Shown piece by piece: positions 21,213-32,450 of a stretch of DNA of 64,000 nt. A program made the position numbers and the translations under genes. The notes below the pieces were generated by a model, which did no database searches, had not been told where the DNA came from, and was given only the letters and a program-made list of their open reading frames with translations. Position 1 is the stretch's first letter. The number at the start of each line of letters is the position of its first letter. The stretch is from Steinernema hermaphroditum (lineage: Eukaryota; Nematoda; Chromadorea; Rhabditida; Steinernematidae): NCBI GenBank assembly GCA_030435675.1, contig CM059623.1, positions 4,986,012-5,050,011 on the forward strand, given 5' to 3'.

Positions 21213-22457
21213 CAGGGTGTCAACTAAATACTGTCACGCGCAAAAAACGCCATAATTTTTCGCAGGACGAACAAAACAAAGCAATTTATATATCACTCGA
21301 AAGCGCGTGAAATTCTCTACAACATAAAGTCAATCACATTCGAAATGGCTTCCTCGGGCGGCGATACAGGCGTCAAAAACGCCTCTGGAAATTCTTCAAG
21401 ATTCCCGCAGCGACTTCCAGCGTTATTTCCTTCCAAGCGGTCTGCAGAGCGCGCTTCACGGAATCCACACTAGCGTAGCTTGTAGAGCAGACTTTTTGCT
21501 CCAGGACTGACCAAACATCGAAGTTTAGAGAGTTGAAAAGCGGAGAGTACCGCAGCCAAACATCTTTCCTCTTGACCCAACATCCTTCCTTCACATGGTT
21601 GGCTGTGACAAGATAAGGGTATCCTTGGCTCCATGGCCAGGCGTCCAGTCCTGCTGAAACGTCCGTGCGGTGTTGTGGGGTAGATCTACGACCCAGGATT
21701 TCACCACAGCCGTTCGGAACCGGTTTCCGGTAGTTCTTGCCAGTGCAGGTCAACTTTTTTCCATTGACTTCGAAGAAAACAAGCTCCAGGTTCCCAAGTT
21801 CAGAAACCCCGGCCCAAACCATAATGGATTGTGGGGAATGGCTCTTTTCGGCAGTGATGTTGCTGGGAAGGCCTTTGGGAAGACGTTCACGGTGATCCCG
21901 GGTGTTTCCCAGCGGCTATACGGTGAAAATCTTCTAATGCGAGAACATAATGCTCTGGAGGCTCCCACCGCGGCCCTGGGCCTTCATCTTCTTCGCTTTC
22001 TCCTTTTTTTCAACCTTCACTCGATCGTTCAAAGGCTGTCCGCGCACCAGTTTGTAGGGATGGACCCCTAGATCTTGTTCCACCAGTCTTGTGACCGACT
22101 TTCTCTGGTTCTGGGAGTCCTGGCGGAGCGCGGCCTTCCACGTCACTGACGGTCCTTGACTCCAGCAGTCTCCTGGTAACGTTTACTCACGCGATGAACT
22201 TGCATTAAATGAGGATTCAGCGTCTTCGAAATCTTGGGTATTGGCATTCCACGCTTGTGGTAGGCGACGATGGAAAAATGGTTTTTTTCTGAGACCATTC
22301 TTCTGAATAGCAGCGCATAAAATAACAAAGCAAATAGCAGTTCTAGATCAGAAAAGCATGCAGAACACGAATAAAACAAATGCCGGAGAGGAAAGTGCAG
22401 AAAAGCGCGAAAAATTCAAGAGTTCCGAACGCGTGACAGTATTTAGTTGACACCCTG
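21213..22457 (-). mobile_element. Tc1/mariner-family DNA transposon with decayed transposase
   Basis: Bases 21213-21240 and 22430-22457 are perfect 28-base terminal inverted repeats (CAGGGTGTCAACTAAATACT...). They are flanked on both sides by TA, the target-site duplication of Tc1/mariner elements. The transposase lies on minus in three frames: a helix-turn-helix region near 22145-22310 (HKRGMPIPKISKTLNPH), the segment EQDLGVHPYKLVRGQPLNDR near 22020-22090, and the C-terminal part 21373-21822 (MVWAGVSELGN; LFNSLNFDVWSVLEQKVC). Frameshifts break it and the catalytic aspartate region is damaged, so it cannot be autonomous. The perfect ends suggest recent mobility or mobilisation in trans. Confidence 0.9.
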
Positions 22458-22684
22458 TACATGGAAGGGCAACTCTTCCTGCCTATCTTTCCAAAATTTC
22501 GAAAATTTTCGACCACTCCTCTCGGAGATAGGGGGCAATCATTCTGAAGTGTCTAATTACAAGTGTTGCAGAATGGTAAGGGTCGGACTAAGTTTTTAGT
22601 GACTACCGTCTTGACTGCGCCCCCTAAAATAACAAAAGTTAGAGTCCATTTTCAAGAAATATCGAGCTTTTCATCATGACAGTT

Positions 22685-23294
22685 ACCTGAGAACCGGCGT
22701 AAACCATGCAAAACATCGTTTTCGGCGTCGAAAATTACATAGGCGTATAAATTGGATAATTTTAGCGCTTCTGTATCACTTTCCCCTCAAAATATAGGAC
22801 CGCAATTTGACCTACACTCTTGTCCGGGTGCCGGAACGATCTGCCAGAAAGGATTTTCAGGTTATTCCGTTGCAGGCACGTTGTGTGTGCGAAAACCCCT
22901 CCCTGCCAATGTTTCATCCCATGAAAAATGGAGTGCATGCGAATCCCGGACGTGGAAACCACGTGCCATGATTTACAGTGGAATTTACAATGGGAAAAGA
23001 CCGTTTTTCATAGGATTTTGGAAAATGCCCTTTATTTCATCCGTAGTGTTAGGCAATTAGCAAATGGTGGCCATAATCGGTTTTTGCATACGCTCTACAA
23101 TGTGCAACGGAATTAGCTGAAAATCCTATATTTCAGATCGTTCCGGGATCCGGGCAACAGTGCAGGGCAAATTGCGATCCTAAGTTTTGAGGGGAATTGA
23201 TGCCCAGAAGCACTTAAAATGAGCTGATTTTGAGCACCTATGTAATTTTCGGCGCCGAAAACGGTGGTTTGCGTGGTTTTTGCCGGTTCTCAGG
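22685..23294. repeat. Long imperfect inverted repeat (foldback/MITE-like element)
   Basis: The left arm starts at about 22685 (ACCTGAGAACCGGCGTAAAC) and the right arm ends at about 23294 with its imperfect reverse complement (GCCGGTTCTCAGG). Matching continues inward through the CGAAAATTACATAGG, CCCTCAAAATATAGGAC and GGAACGATCTG segments, so the arms are about 200 bases long with an internal loop of about 170. There is no coding capacity. It fits a non-autonomous foldback element. Confidence 0.7.
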
Positions 23295-24120
23295 CATTTG
23301 TTCACGATTTTGAGGAAGAGTATGTTCTGTGTGAAACTTTTTGGACACTTTGTATTTTGGATCCTTACGTTTTCCCTCCCCCATTGGAGCGTCGACGGTC
23401 AATTCGACCGTGTGCCCTAAGATACTGCAGATCTGCACCATAGGTGTAATGATTAACACGCATATCATCGTCTCGAGTGTCGTTGCACTAATGCAAACAA
23501 GACAGAAGACAGTTACGCAAGAGTCTTTGAGAAGATTGCTGATCGATTGGATGGGCGCGAACCTCGTTCATTTATGAACTGGCAGCTGGGAACTCGGTCC
23601 AAGCGCGTCTTCCAAACGTTCGACTTAAGGGACTTTTTGTTTTACCTCGGACAAAGCGTTTATCGCTCTGTGTCGAAGAACGGATTTTACAACCAAGCAG
23701 ATTGTTCCGGTCATTAGTCGCGCTATCTCTCCTACCACTCGATACAGCAGAAGAACGGTACCACGAGCTTACCTCACGGATTCCTGACTCGCCTCCAGCA
23801 GAAAAAGATACTGCTTACACAGTCTTCACCTACTTCGAAGCGACATTTCGCGATTCAAATCGGCACCTCCAAGATTCAATTTGTCGGTGAAATGCCGTCG
23901 AATCACCATGGATTCCTTAGAAGTCCGTGTGCCCTTCAAAGACATCAAGCCTCTTATGACAGCAAAGTCTCGGACATATCGGGACATACCGTAACTCACC
24001 TTTCACCAGGTTCCGTGAAATGTTCCCCCGACAACGATTTCAGTAAGGCAATAGGCTTTAGTAATGCATTTTCATCAAGTATGTACACCTTCTTATCTCC
24101 GGAGACCTAAGTCGTCTTCT
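23295..24120. other. Intergenic, flanking repeat only
   Basis: Bases 23303-23350 (ACGATTTTGAGG ... GTGTGAAACTTTTTGGACAC) match 21175-21211 immediately left of the mariner element, so this is another dispersed repeat. The rest holds no recognisable gene. Confidence 0.4.
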
Positions 24121-25771
24121 CTAGTAGAAGCCCTTCTTCTCCTCGGGCTCCTTCTCGACTCCCTTTTCGATGAGAGTGACCGCCTCGGGGAGGTTCTTCT
24201 TCTTCTGGTCGAAGTCGGCGAGCGCCCAGGGCTGCACGTCTCCCTTGGCGAAGACGACGTAGAAGGCGGCGCCGAAGACCAGGATCGCCGCCGTCAGCCA
24301 GAAGACGGACTGCCACTCTTCCTTTGAGCCCTGAAGGGTACGGTAGATCACTCCCTGATGTAAGAGGGCTTACGGTAGGCGTCATCCAGCCCATGACGAG
24401 GGGCGAGAGGATGCCGGCGAAGCAGGAGAGGGTGTTGCCGATACCGAGGATGGTGCCGGCGTGGGCGGGGGCGATGTCGAGGTAGTTGACGATGAAGCCG
24501 GAGTACTGGGCGCCGGAGAGGGAGAGGGCGAGAGTCAGGAAGACGATGACGAGCACCTCCTGACCGCAGCCACAGTAGCCACTGGCGACGAGGAAGAGCG
24601 CCTGGGCGCCGAGGGCGATAATCATGGCTAGACGCCGGGTGTTGAGGGTGGAGAGGGCGCCCGAGGACTGGAGCTTGTCGGCGACGACGGCGGAGACGTT
24701 GATGAAGAGGAAGTAGCCGAGGTACGGGATGGAGGAGACGAAGCCCATCGAGGTGAGCTCGAAGCCAAGGACGTCGTTGAGGAAGGAGGGCAGCGACACC
24801 ATGACCATATAGGAGCCCCAGTCGGCGGCGAAGTGACCGACGAAGCAGGCCCACACGGCCGGCGAGGCGAAGATGGAGCGCCAGGGGATGACCGGCTGCG
24901 CCGACTCCCCCTTTCCCATCGTGTCGCTCAACGAGGCGACGATGAACTCGCGCTCCGCCGTGGCGATCCTCTTGTGGCGACTCGGATGATCGGCCACCAT
25001 GGAGAACCACAGGGCGCACCAGGCGACGCCGACGACTCCTGCAGAAGCGGTCAGCAGTGCGAGGCTACTGTAACCCACCGAGGATGAGGAAGATGGAGGG
25101 CCAGCCGCCGGCGAATCCGTATTTGCAGAGGAGGCCGGACATGGGCATGACGACCATGTTGCCGATCTGGCCACCGGCGTAGCTGATGCCGGTAAGGAGG
25201 GAGCGCTCCAGAGGCGGCGCCCACAGCGCCCACATCGTGTGCATCGCCGGGAAGTAGACGCCCTGCACGAAGCCGAGGAGCGCCCGGAGGCCGATAAAGA
25301 CGGAGACGTGCAGCTGCGCGGCCCAGGGGGAGACGAGGGTGAGAAGGGAGCCGCTCAGAATGGTCACCCCCAGCACCAAGCGACCACCGATCCGCGCGGC
25401 CAAGTAGCCTCCGAGCACCTGGCTGGCGATGTAGCCCCAGAAGAATGCGCTCAGGATGGAGCCCTGCGTCGCCTTATTCCAGATAAAATCGCCCTCCAGC
25501 TGGAAAGCTCCATTATGGCATCAGAGATGGTTCCTTCCACTTACAGTATCCTCGTGGCTCGGCGTGGCGAGGTCCTCGATGTGGTGGCGGGCGCAGGAAC
25601 TCGCTGCCGTCTTCGCCGAATCGTTCAGGACCGAAGGCGTCAAGTCGGCCACCGCCGTTGAGTTCACCATGCAGACGATGGCGAAGCTGATGTTCGTCCG
25701 CATCGCGTAGGTCAGCATGCATCCCAGGAAGGAGATCAGCGCCAGGCTGAGGCGCGTCGACAGGAGAAGGC
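24121..25771 (-). CDS. SLC17-family anion/phosphate cotransporter (MFS); first exon not located
   Basis: A major facilitator superfamily transporter of the sialin/vesicular glutamate/Na-phosphate cotransporter group. From the first exon I can define (acceptor at 25772) it reads TM1 ([19 protein letters not shown]), a glycosylated loop, [20 protein letters not shown], the family segment [20 protein letters not shown] with ERS, and [16 protein letters not shown]. The second half has [20 protein letters not shown] and [20 protein letters not shown], both typical of SLC17. The tail [14 protein letters not shown] is cytoplasmic. Short introns carry CTACCGTACCC or GGTTACAGTAG. No upstream ATG exon joins in phase within 200 bases, so the 5' end is incomplete. 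Substrate cannot be assigned. Confidence 0.88.
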
Positions 25772-28502
25772 CTGAAGTGGTACGGTATGTTCGGATCTAC
25801 TGGGCTGGGCAGTTGGACATAAGTCACCCTTTTCAGCAGTCTTTTACAGCATAAAACCCTCTTTTTGAGGCCGTTACCGTATTCACATTCACAAAATCCA
25901 GAAGCATGAGGCTTTGACTTCGGAGAATGGCCATTTTTATTTCTTCTACAGCGCAAAGCACATAGCCTAGAGGTAGAATTAACTGATCATAGCAAGGCAC
26001 CAACCCATTTGGACGCAGCAGTAAACACTACGAATTTAGAGGATGTTTACGGTGTTTTCACTCTACCAATCCTATAGATAGAGTGACGAAGAAAAGATGT
26101 CTTAGATGAATACATTGCTCTTTGTCCAGCAGTCAAGGAGCAGGGTTTACGCTCCTTCTACCGTAGTTTGAATAGACATCTTCTAAGAGATCACCCAAAA
26201 GAACAGAAGGAGCCACCAAACGGAAAGGATTCTGTGGAGTTTCAGAGAAGAAGCTCCAAAAACAGAACAGAGAAATCTGCTCCTGGAACATCGCTTAGTC
26301 TTAGGGCTGTCCCATCAGTCACGCCGACTATACATACATGTACTTTTAGGCCTGCTCCTCTTCCTATTCCCTCGGTGTAATGTCTTCCCTACCGTACTTT
26401 GACCGCCCAAAGGTCCCTTCTCCGACACAAAATTGGTCGCTGCAGACGGAAACATTTGCAAAACCAGCCTTCCACGCTCCAAAAAGCGCTTTGATTGGTC
26501 ACGTGCGCACCCGTGATCAGCGAGGCATTCCCCTGCAGATCACAGGTCAGAGATTGGAACTCATCCATCACCTCCTCCTGGTCGCAAAACGGTTTTGGAG
26601 ACGTTCTCCGAGAACCCGTTTGGAAAAACGACCTCGCGCACACCTACGGTGTGAAGTCAAACCCGTTCCAATCGAATCTCTCGACTGTTTTCGACGAAAA
26701 CTTAAGCTCACTTAGTCTTCGGTCTTCTCAAATCGTGTCCAAAAGCACTCCGTCAACATGTTTTGGCCAAGCATCTCGCCACGTGAGCGCCGTGAGGTCA
26801 CTTTGGTCGCCAGACCGTATGTTATTGCTGTACAGTTCGGCGCTGTCGCTTCGAATCAATCAGAAAGGCAAACATTTAGCGCTCGTTCGAACAGGGCTAA
26901 GTGTCGAAATTACATGCGATAGCGTCGCGGCTTACGAGGGGATCATTATGGGTACGCATGTCCAGAATCAACGCCTCGACCCTTTGTTTATTTGGAGTCA
27001 GGTGCACTCGAAATGCACTCTTCGCCGTAAACATTGTTTGAATTAAAGGGCAATAGTCCGTCGAAAATAGTCCTCCAAACGACTTGTTGTAAACACGCCG
27101 TCGCCGCTTTTATCGGCGAAGATTACTGAAAGAGCGATAGCAAAATCATCCAAAAGATCAGTCGGAACCGCCCGAAACGGCTTCCTCGACATCCTAGGCT
27201 CTGGGCACTGATCTCTGCTGACGTCCTTCCCCGAAAGTGCATCGGCAAACAACTGTTCTCCTCCGGATCCTGATTTATTCGCTCAAAAAGCGACTGGACT
27301 TATCAAAACTATACACCTTCTCCCCCCAATGTACTCATTAGCTTTGTTTTCGTGCACCCCTAGCCACTGCATGTCGCCGTCATGAAAAGAAGAGCTGTTT
27401 ACGCACCCGAAGCCGCCCACTCCTCTGGAAATGTATGCCCCTTCCGCTGCGCAAACGGCTCAAGGGCTGCACGTGGCCCGTCACTATTGCGTCATTCTCA
27501 CCGCCTCGTGCTGCGTTCGATCTGGGGACATTTGCACCCACTCGCACCGCATCACGAGCCCGCCGCGAGGTCGTCTGGCTGACAAAGCGAAACGGCCATT
27601 AAAACGCGGAAGATTCGTTCGAATGGGTTATACGACGGCCGCAGTAGTGCACGGGACAGGACTGCTTGGAACGTTCCCACGCGTCGAAAGGGGTGAATGC
27701 AGACTTTTTTGTAAAAAAAGTCTAGACGGGTACCTCAAGACTCCTTTCTGTAGATAAAGTCTGGAAAGGGAGTATGTCTGGTTTGCAGACAGACCTTCCT
27801 TATCTGTCTGCTTTGAGCATTTCTGGAACGTTCTAGATAGCGGTTGGTGGAGTGTCTATTAGCTTGAGTGGACGCACTGGTGATCGCAGGTGTGGTCCAC
27901 TCTTCTGCCTCCTCCCCCACTCGTTAGTTTAATGAAACGTTTCTCTCGCGATCTCCCCGCCGGTGACAATCAGATCATAATCACGTTAATCAATGCCCTT
28001 TTTGTCGCCCATCGGAACTCGTTCCCCATCGCCCCTAAGGGTCCCGCCGTGTGCCAGTTTAGGGTCGCACACCTTCGCCCTTATCACTTCGAAAGCGCTT
28101 TTCCTTGCAGCCCAACCTATCAAGGAGAGTCTGATCGATCGAACCACGCGTCGTCTGATCACGAAGGAACGTACCTGGATTCCGAGTGGTTGGATCCGTC
28201 GCGGTCATTGTCGAAGATCGTCTTCTTCCGCTGAGAGCGCCTCTGTCGGTGGCAACAAGCCCTCAGTCACGGCGACACAATATAATTTGCAGTGGCGGGC
28301 GACGAAGGGCACCAGGCAGCCGTGAGGAGGCGTGGCCTCTGGCGCCGGACGCCCTCCGCGCTGGTCAAGCTCGAACTCAGACCCTCCTCACGTAGACCAG
28401 ACACAAAACATAGAACTAGACAGAGACCAGACGGATACAGAGCGGAAAACTTATTTGACGGAAATAAATTTGGTACAATCGGTCAACACAGTAACAGCGG
28501 AA
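25772..28502. other. Long intergenic region without a recognised gene
   Basis: May include the missing 5' exon of the SLC17 gene. Open frames such as 26495-27046 (183 residues) have no recognisable motif and codon use unlike the neighbours. A short perfect hairpin with A/T runs lies at about 27702-27723 (AGACTTTTTT, GT, AAAAAAAGTCT). Confidence 0.4.
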
Positions 28503-30619
28503 CTACTCTTCTTGTTCCGTATTCAGGATCGTCGTACTGTAGGCGAGGTCCCAGTAGTGGGCGACGCCGTGTTTATCCAGAATCTCGCGGGCATTCTTCT
28601 CGGAAGTGGCGCTGAGTGTGCGGAGCTCTTGGAATGCTCTCTTCTTTGTTATGCCTTCCCACACCTAAAAAGGATTTCGTAAACTAGCATTGCATCATCC
28701 TGACTCAAGAGTTTATCCCCTTCCTGTTTTGGCCTCGGCTAACTCAAAGAAAACAAGTCTCCATGACGTAATCCCTATGAAAGATAACTAGGCTCTATTT
28801 TTGTGGTGAGCGTTCCTTGGATCTAGTTCTTGTTCTCGAAATTCACCCCAAATGCCGTGGCCGTTGAACTCTGATCACGAATGGAATGCAACATCTTCCT
28901 CGATTTGTGTTCCCGTTTTGAAGCACTTACTCATTGTTTGAATTACGTGAATGGCGCCCTTTGCCGCCAATTTTTGCGAGGGTGTGCCAGACAAATCATA
29001 AAATGGCGCCTTCTGCTGGTTGATGACAATTGATGACAAACCACGATTGACAGTTGCATCACATTGACGCCTTCCTAACGTATCCCCTTACGTAAAAATG
29101 GGGGAGCACCTACCAGATGGCACTCGTTCCGTTCGCCCGGCACGTCCCGATCTTCGACGTCCTTCTTTTGTCCTATGATTTCGTCACACCACTTGATCCT
29201 ATTCATCATGAGATTCTTGTAGAACTTCTGCTGTTTAGGGCCCCCCTCAACGACCACGAGGTTGACGAGATTGTGGAAGATGATGACACCTGTCATCTGC
29301 AGCTGTTTTGCGTTGACTTCCACCTTGAACTTCTTGCCTGGATGAGAGAGGGACTTGACTCTGCAACACAGATTGTCAAGTGAGGAAAACCACTGAAGCA
29401 ACGCACTTGTACACAGCGACATGCACTCCCAATGTCGTGTCCTCGCTAATTTTCTTTGTTTTCTTAGCAGCTCGTTCCTCTTTCGTGAGTTTGCGCTCCT
29501 CGTTCGCTTGCTGGTGCTTCGCCTGTCTCTCGGCAGCTTGCTTCTTGGCATGTTCTTCCATCTTGGTAGGATCTTGGATAGCTTCATTCCCGAGCACTCG
29601 CATTAGATTGCTCATTTTTATCTTCGGCTCCGGCGCCTTCTCCAAGCCCAGTCTGACCTTCTCTTGTCTCTCCTTCAAAGCCTCTTTTCTGTTCTGCCGG
29701 CGGATCTTCTTCATTTCCTTTTTGGTCAGATGCACCTTTAAGCACGGATTGTTTGCCTCATTCGGTGGCTTGAGCTGAACTGGGTGCTCGATCAGGTCAG
29801 TTATGGTGGTCACGTACCGCTTCGACATGGGCTCGCTTGACGAGGGAATAGCGTCGTAGCTGAAAATGGACATCGTCACAAACTGAAAAAAAATGGAGAC
29901 GGTAAGACTTACTCTTTATCACCCAGCACAATCTTATCCCACCACTCTACTTCGGGAATTTCCTGTGCCGCCGTATCTTGGATGGCCGGTGTGACCATGG
30001 CCAGCCGAACGGCAGAGGAAATGCCTGTGCTCTTCGCGGTGTCGGCGATCTTCGACTGCAGGTTCTCAAGGCGGGCTTGTTGCCGCTGCTTGTTGGCCAA
30101 GGATTCGAATTCTCCTTTTTCATGAAAGTTGAACGTGGCTCTCTTTTCGCGAGCTGCTCCTTTGACCTTCAGTCGAGGATCCAGATAGGGCTTGAACTCG
30201 AACTTTTCAGGGATCTTCGGCTTCTCTTCTTCCACCGGAGCCTCAACCGGAACCTCCTTCTCAATTGGAATGGATTCTTTCTTGAGCTGGATGCCAGCAC
30301 TCGGAGCTTTCTTGTTGAGAGCGGCCAAAGCGGTACTTGCCGCCAGCTTCGCACGAATCTCCTTCAATCTGTCTTCGCGCTGACTCATTTCGCGGCTTAT
30401 GAAAACGGAGGCTTCGGCCCTGTTCAGCTTAGCCGTGTGCGAAGCGATTGGAGGAGCTCTCATGGCCATCACGGGAGTCGGGCGGTTGTTGGACATGTTC
30501 AGCTGACGCTTGCGTTCCTGGATCTCCATCTGAGCCTGGTACATGATCTCCTTGCCCTTGAGGTGCTCCTCACTGACAGGCACTCCGTCGCCATTCCGCT
30601 TTCGCGACTTGCCATCCAT
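28503..30619 (-). CDS. prp-3: PRPF3, U4/U6 snRNP protein Prp3
   Basis: Prp3 binds U4/U6 snRNA and stabilises the tri-snRNP for splicing. The gene starts [20 protein letters not shown] seven bases after a TTTCAG acceptor. The PRP3 domain has [20 protein letters not shown] and [19 protein letters not shown]. The DUF1115-type C-terminus has [20 protein letters not shown] and, in the last exon, [14 protein letters not shown] ... [12 protein letters not shown], all close to human PRPF3. The final intron, 28665-29113, is unusually long for this locus (449 bases). The N-terminal PWI region is not seen, so the protein is shorter than the 683-residue human form at that end. Confidence 0.93.
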
Positions 30620-31249
30620 GGTTCTGCTGAAATGAGAAGCCGTCAAGGAACGATCAATTTAAACGCGGAATTCGCACACTGGAAAGCGCTGCTAATCACG
30701 AACGCGACTGAAAAGCAAAAATTTCGCTGTCAGGCTGGACGAAAAAGTCAAGATAAAGTCAAGTTGGACGCGGCATCTAATGTTTGCGACTGTACACAGC
30801 ACAGCCATGAGTCCAATAGGCTGTTTTCACTAGAGTTACATTGAGAATCCAGCGATTAAAATTTGCTTTCATATCAAAGAAGCTCTCTATGAAACACGAC
30901 AGACTTATAGACAGCCCAGCGAACAATCTACGACAGCAGCGTGTAATAGACGTTTAGATCTTCTGTCTGCTCAAGCCCAGACATAAATCTAGACGTAGGC
31001 AGTAGTCGAGGAGAGTATAAAGACGCAACAAAACAGACAGTGATCGTCTACTGTCTAGTAAACGCCTACCTAGAAATTAAGCGAATCTCGCAGTCAAGTC
31101 TGATTCAGAAAGCGCAAATCCGCCGCGTGAGAAACGTTTGGCCCGACGCCGCAGGGGTGGGCAAAGGTCGCTCTCAGAGCAACGTCATGATCGGTCAGGG
31201 ATATCGTTGCGGGAGCACTTGTTGGCAATTGGTCGTGGTTTTGACCACT
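30620..31249. other. Intergenic, no gene recognised
   Basis: Upstream of PRPF3 on minus. It contains several AGACAG/CTGTCT words between 30950 and 31070 but no clear feature. Confidence 0.35.
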
Positions 31250-31920
31250 TTTACACCTGATGGGCTCGAGAAACTGCCGAATGTTATACAGCATATTGTA
31301 GAGGAGACAATTCTGAACAGTGTAAGTGGGGTCACGTGGGATCTACGTAGAGTCACTACCCTCGGAACAGGTCGAAATTGTAAAATCGACTTTTTTAACA
31401 CTTTTCGACTTTTACTCAATTTCGGGCCAAGGGGCACACCAAACGGTGCATACAGTCTTGTAGAGGACTCCATGGCAAACAGGACTGGGTAGGGTCATCC
31501 CCCCTCCCCGTGCACAAAAAAGGACCTAAAACTAAGTCAAACGATTACGGTACTTTTGACGGAAATTTATGATCCTATTATAAGAGTACTTTTACACCCC
31601 GACGACAAGTGTGACTTCAGAGCCTTATGCATATTGTTGTAGATGAGTGTATGCTGAATACGACTGGCTAGATCGCAGGACATCGGTAAAAACAATTCCC
31701 CCTAACAGCAAGGTCGATGTTTTAAGACCCCTTACGTTGTTTGATAGTGTTCCAGACTAAATAATTCCATAAAAATGATCCAAAGAACAAAACAAACGGT
31801 GAATGTATTCTTGTAGAGCACACCATGGAGTACAAGAATATATGGGGTTATATACCCCCCCGTGAATGGGAAGTGCCCTAAAACGAGGTCCAAACATTTG
31901 ACATTTGAATCTCGAAATCA
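31250..31920. repeat. Degenerate tandem repeat, unit about 160-180 bases
   Basis: A block containing TTGTAGAGGACTCCATGGCA-like sequence recurs at about 31300, 31458, 31632 and 31812. The copies at 31441-31540 and 31795-31905 align best (AAACGGTG ... CTTGTAGAG ... CCATGG ... TACCCCCC ... CCTAAAAC). Units are strongly diverged. No protein is evident. The rest of 30620-32450 shows no gene. Confidence 0.5.
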
Positions 31921-32450
31921 GCTTTTTCAAGTCAGCTTCGTATTTAAGACACATAGTCAGCTCATAGTGAATTTTTCTCCTCTACAAGATGCTGAAGAAA
32001 AAAAACCCGATCGTCATTATAAAAATTTAACAAACGCGGCTGAGATGGGACTATAAGTAAGTGGTCCCACCTACAAGTAAGTGGTCCCACCACGATTTCC
32101 CTGCGGCGCAAGTGCCCTGAACCTGTACTCCGTCATCGGATACGTTGATAAACGAAGCCATTTCTCTTGTCGTCTGCGCTTATATCGCACCGCTCCGCGC
32201 AGACGGTCGGCTCCGAATGGTAACCGACCCCCCCCCCAAATCGGAGAGACCTATTGCCCACCCCTGCGACGCCGTTTTCGCTGACCTTTTTCGAAAAAAA
32301 AAGAAGTTCGGCGCACGAACATGCGCACTTAGACGCGTCCCATCCCGAAGACCCTGTGCTCGCGTCTGCACCAGACAGTCCCTCTTTCGATAATCGCCTC
32401 CCCGGGGGCTACAGCGGGGACTCTACTCACGTCAGCTGATTCTCGGAGCC

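Noticed and set aside
26495..27046. 183-residue open reading frame on + in the 2.7-kb gap
   Set aside because: No recognisable motif, no splice structure like the neighbours, and composition resembling non-coding sequence; kept out as a gene call.
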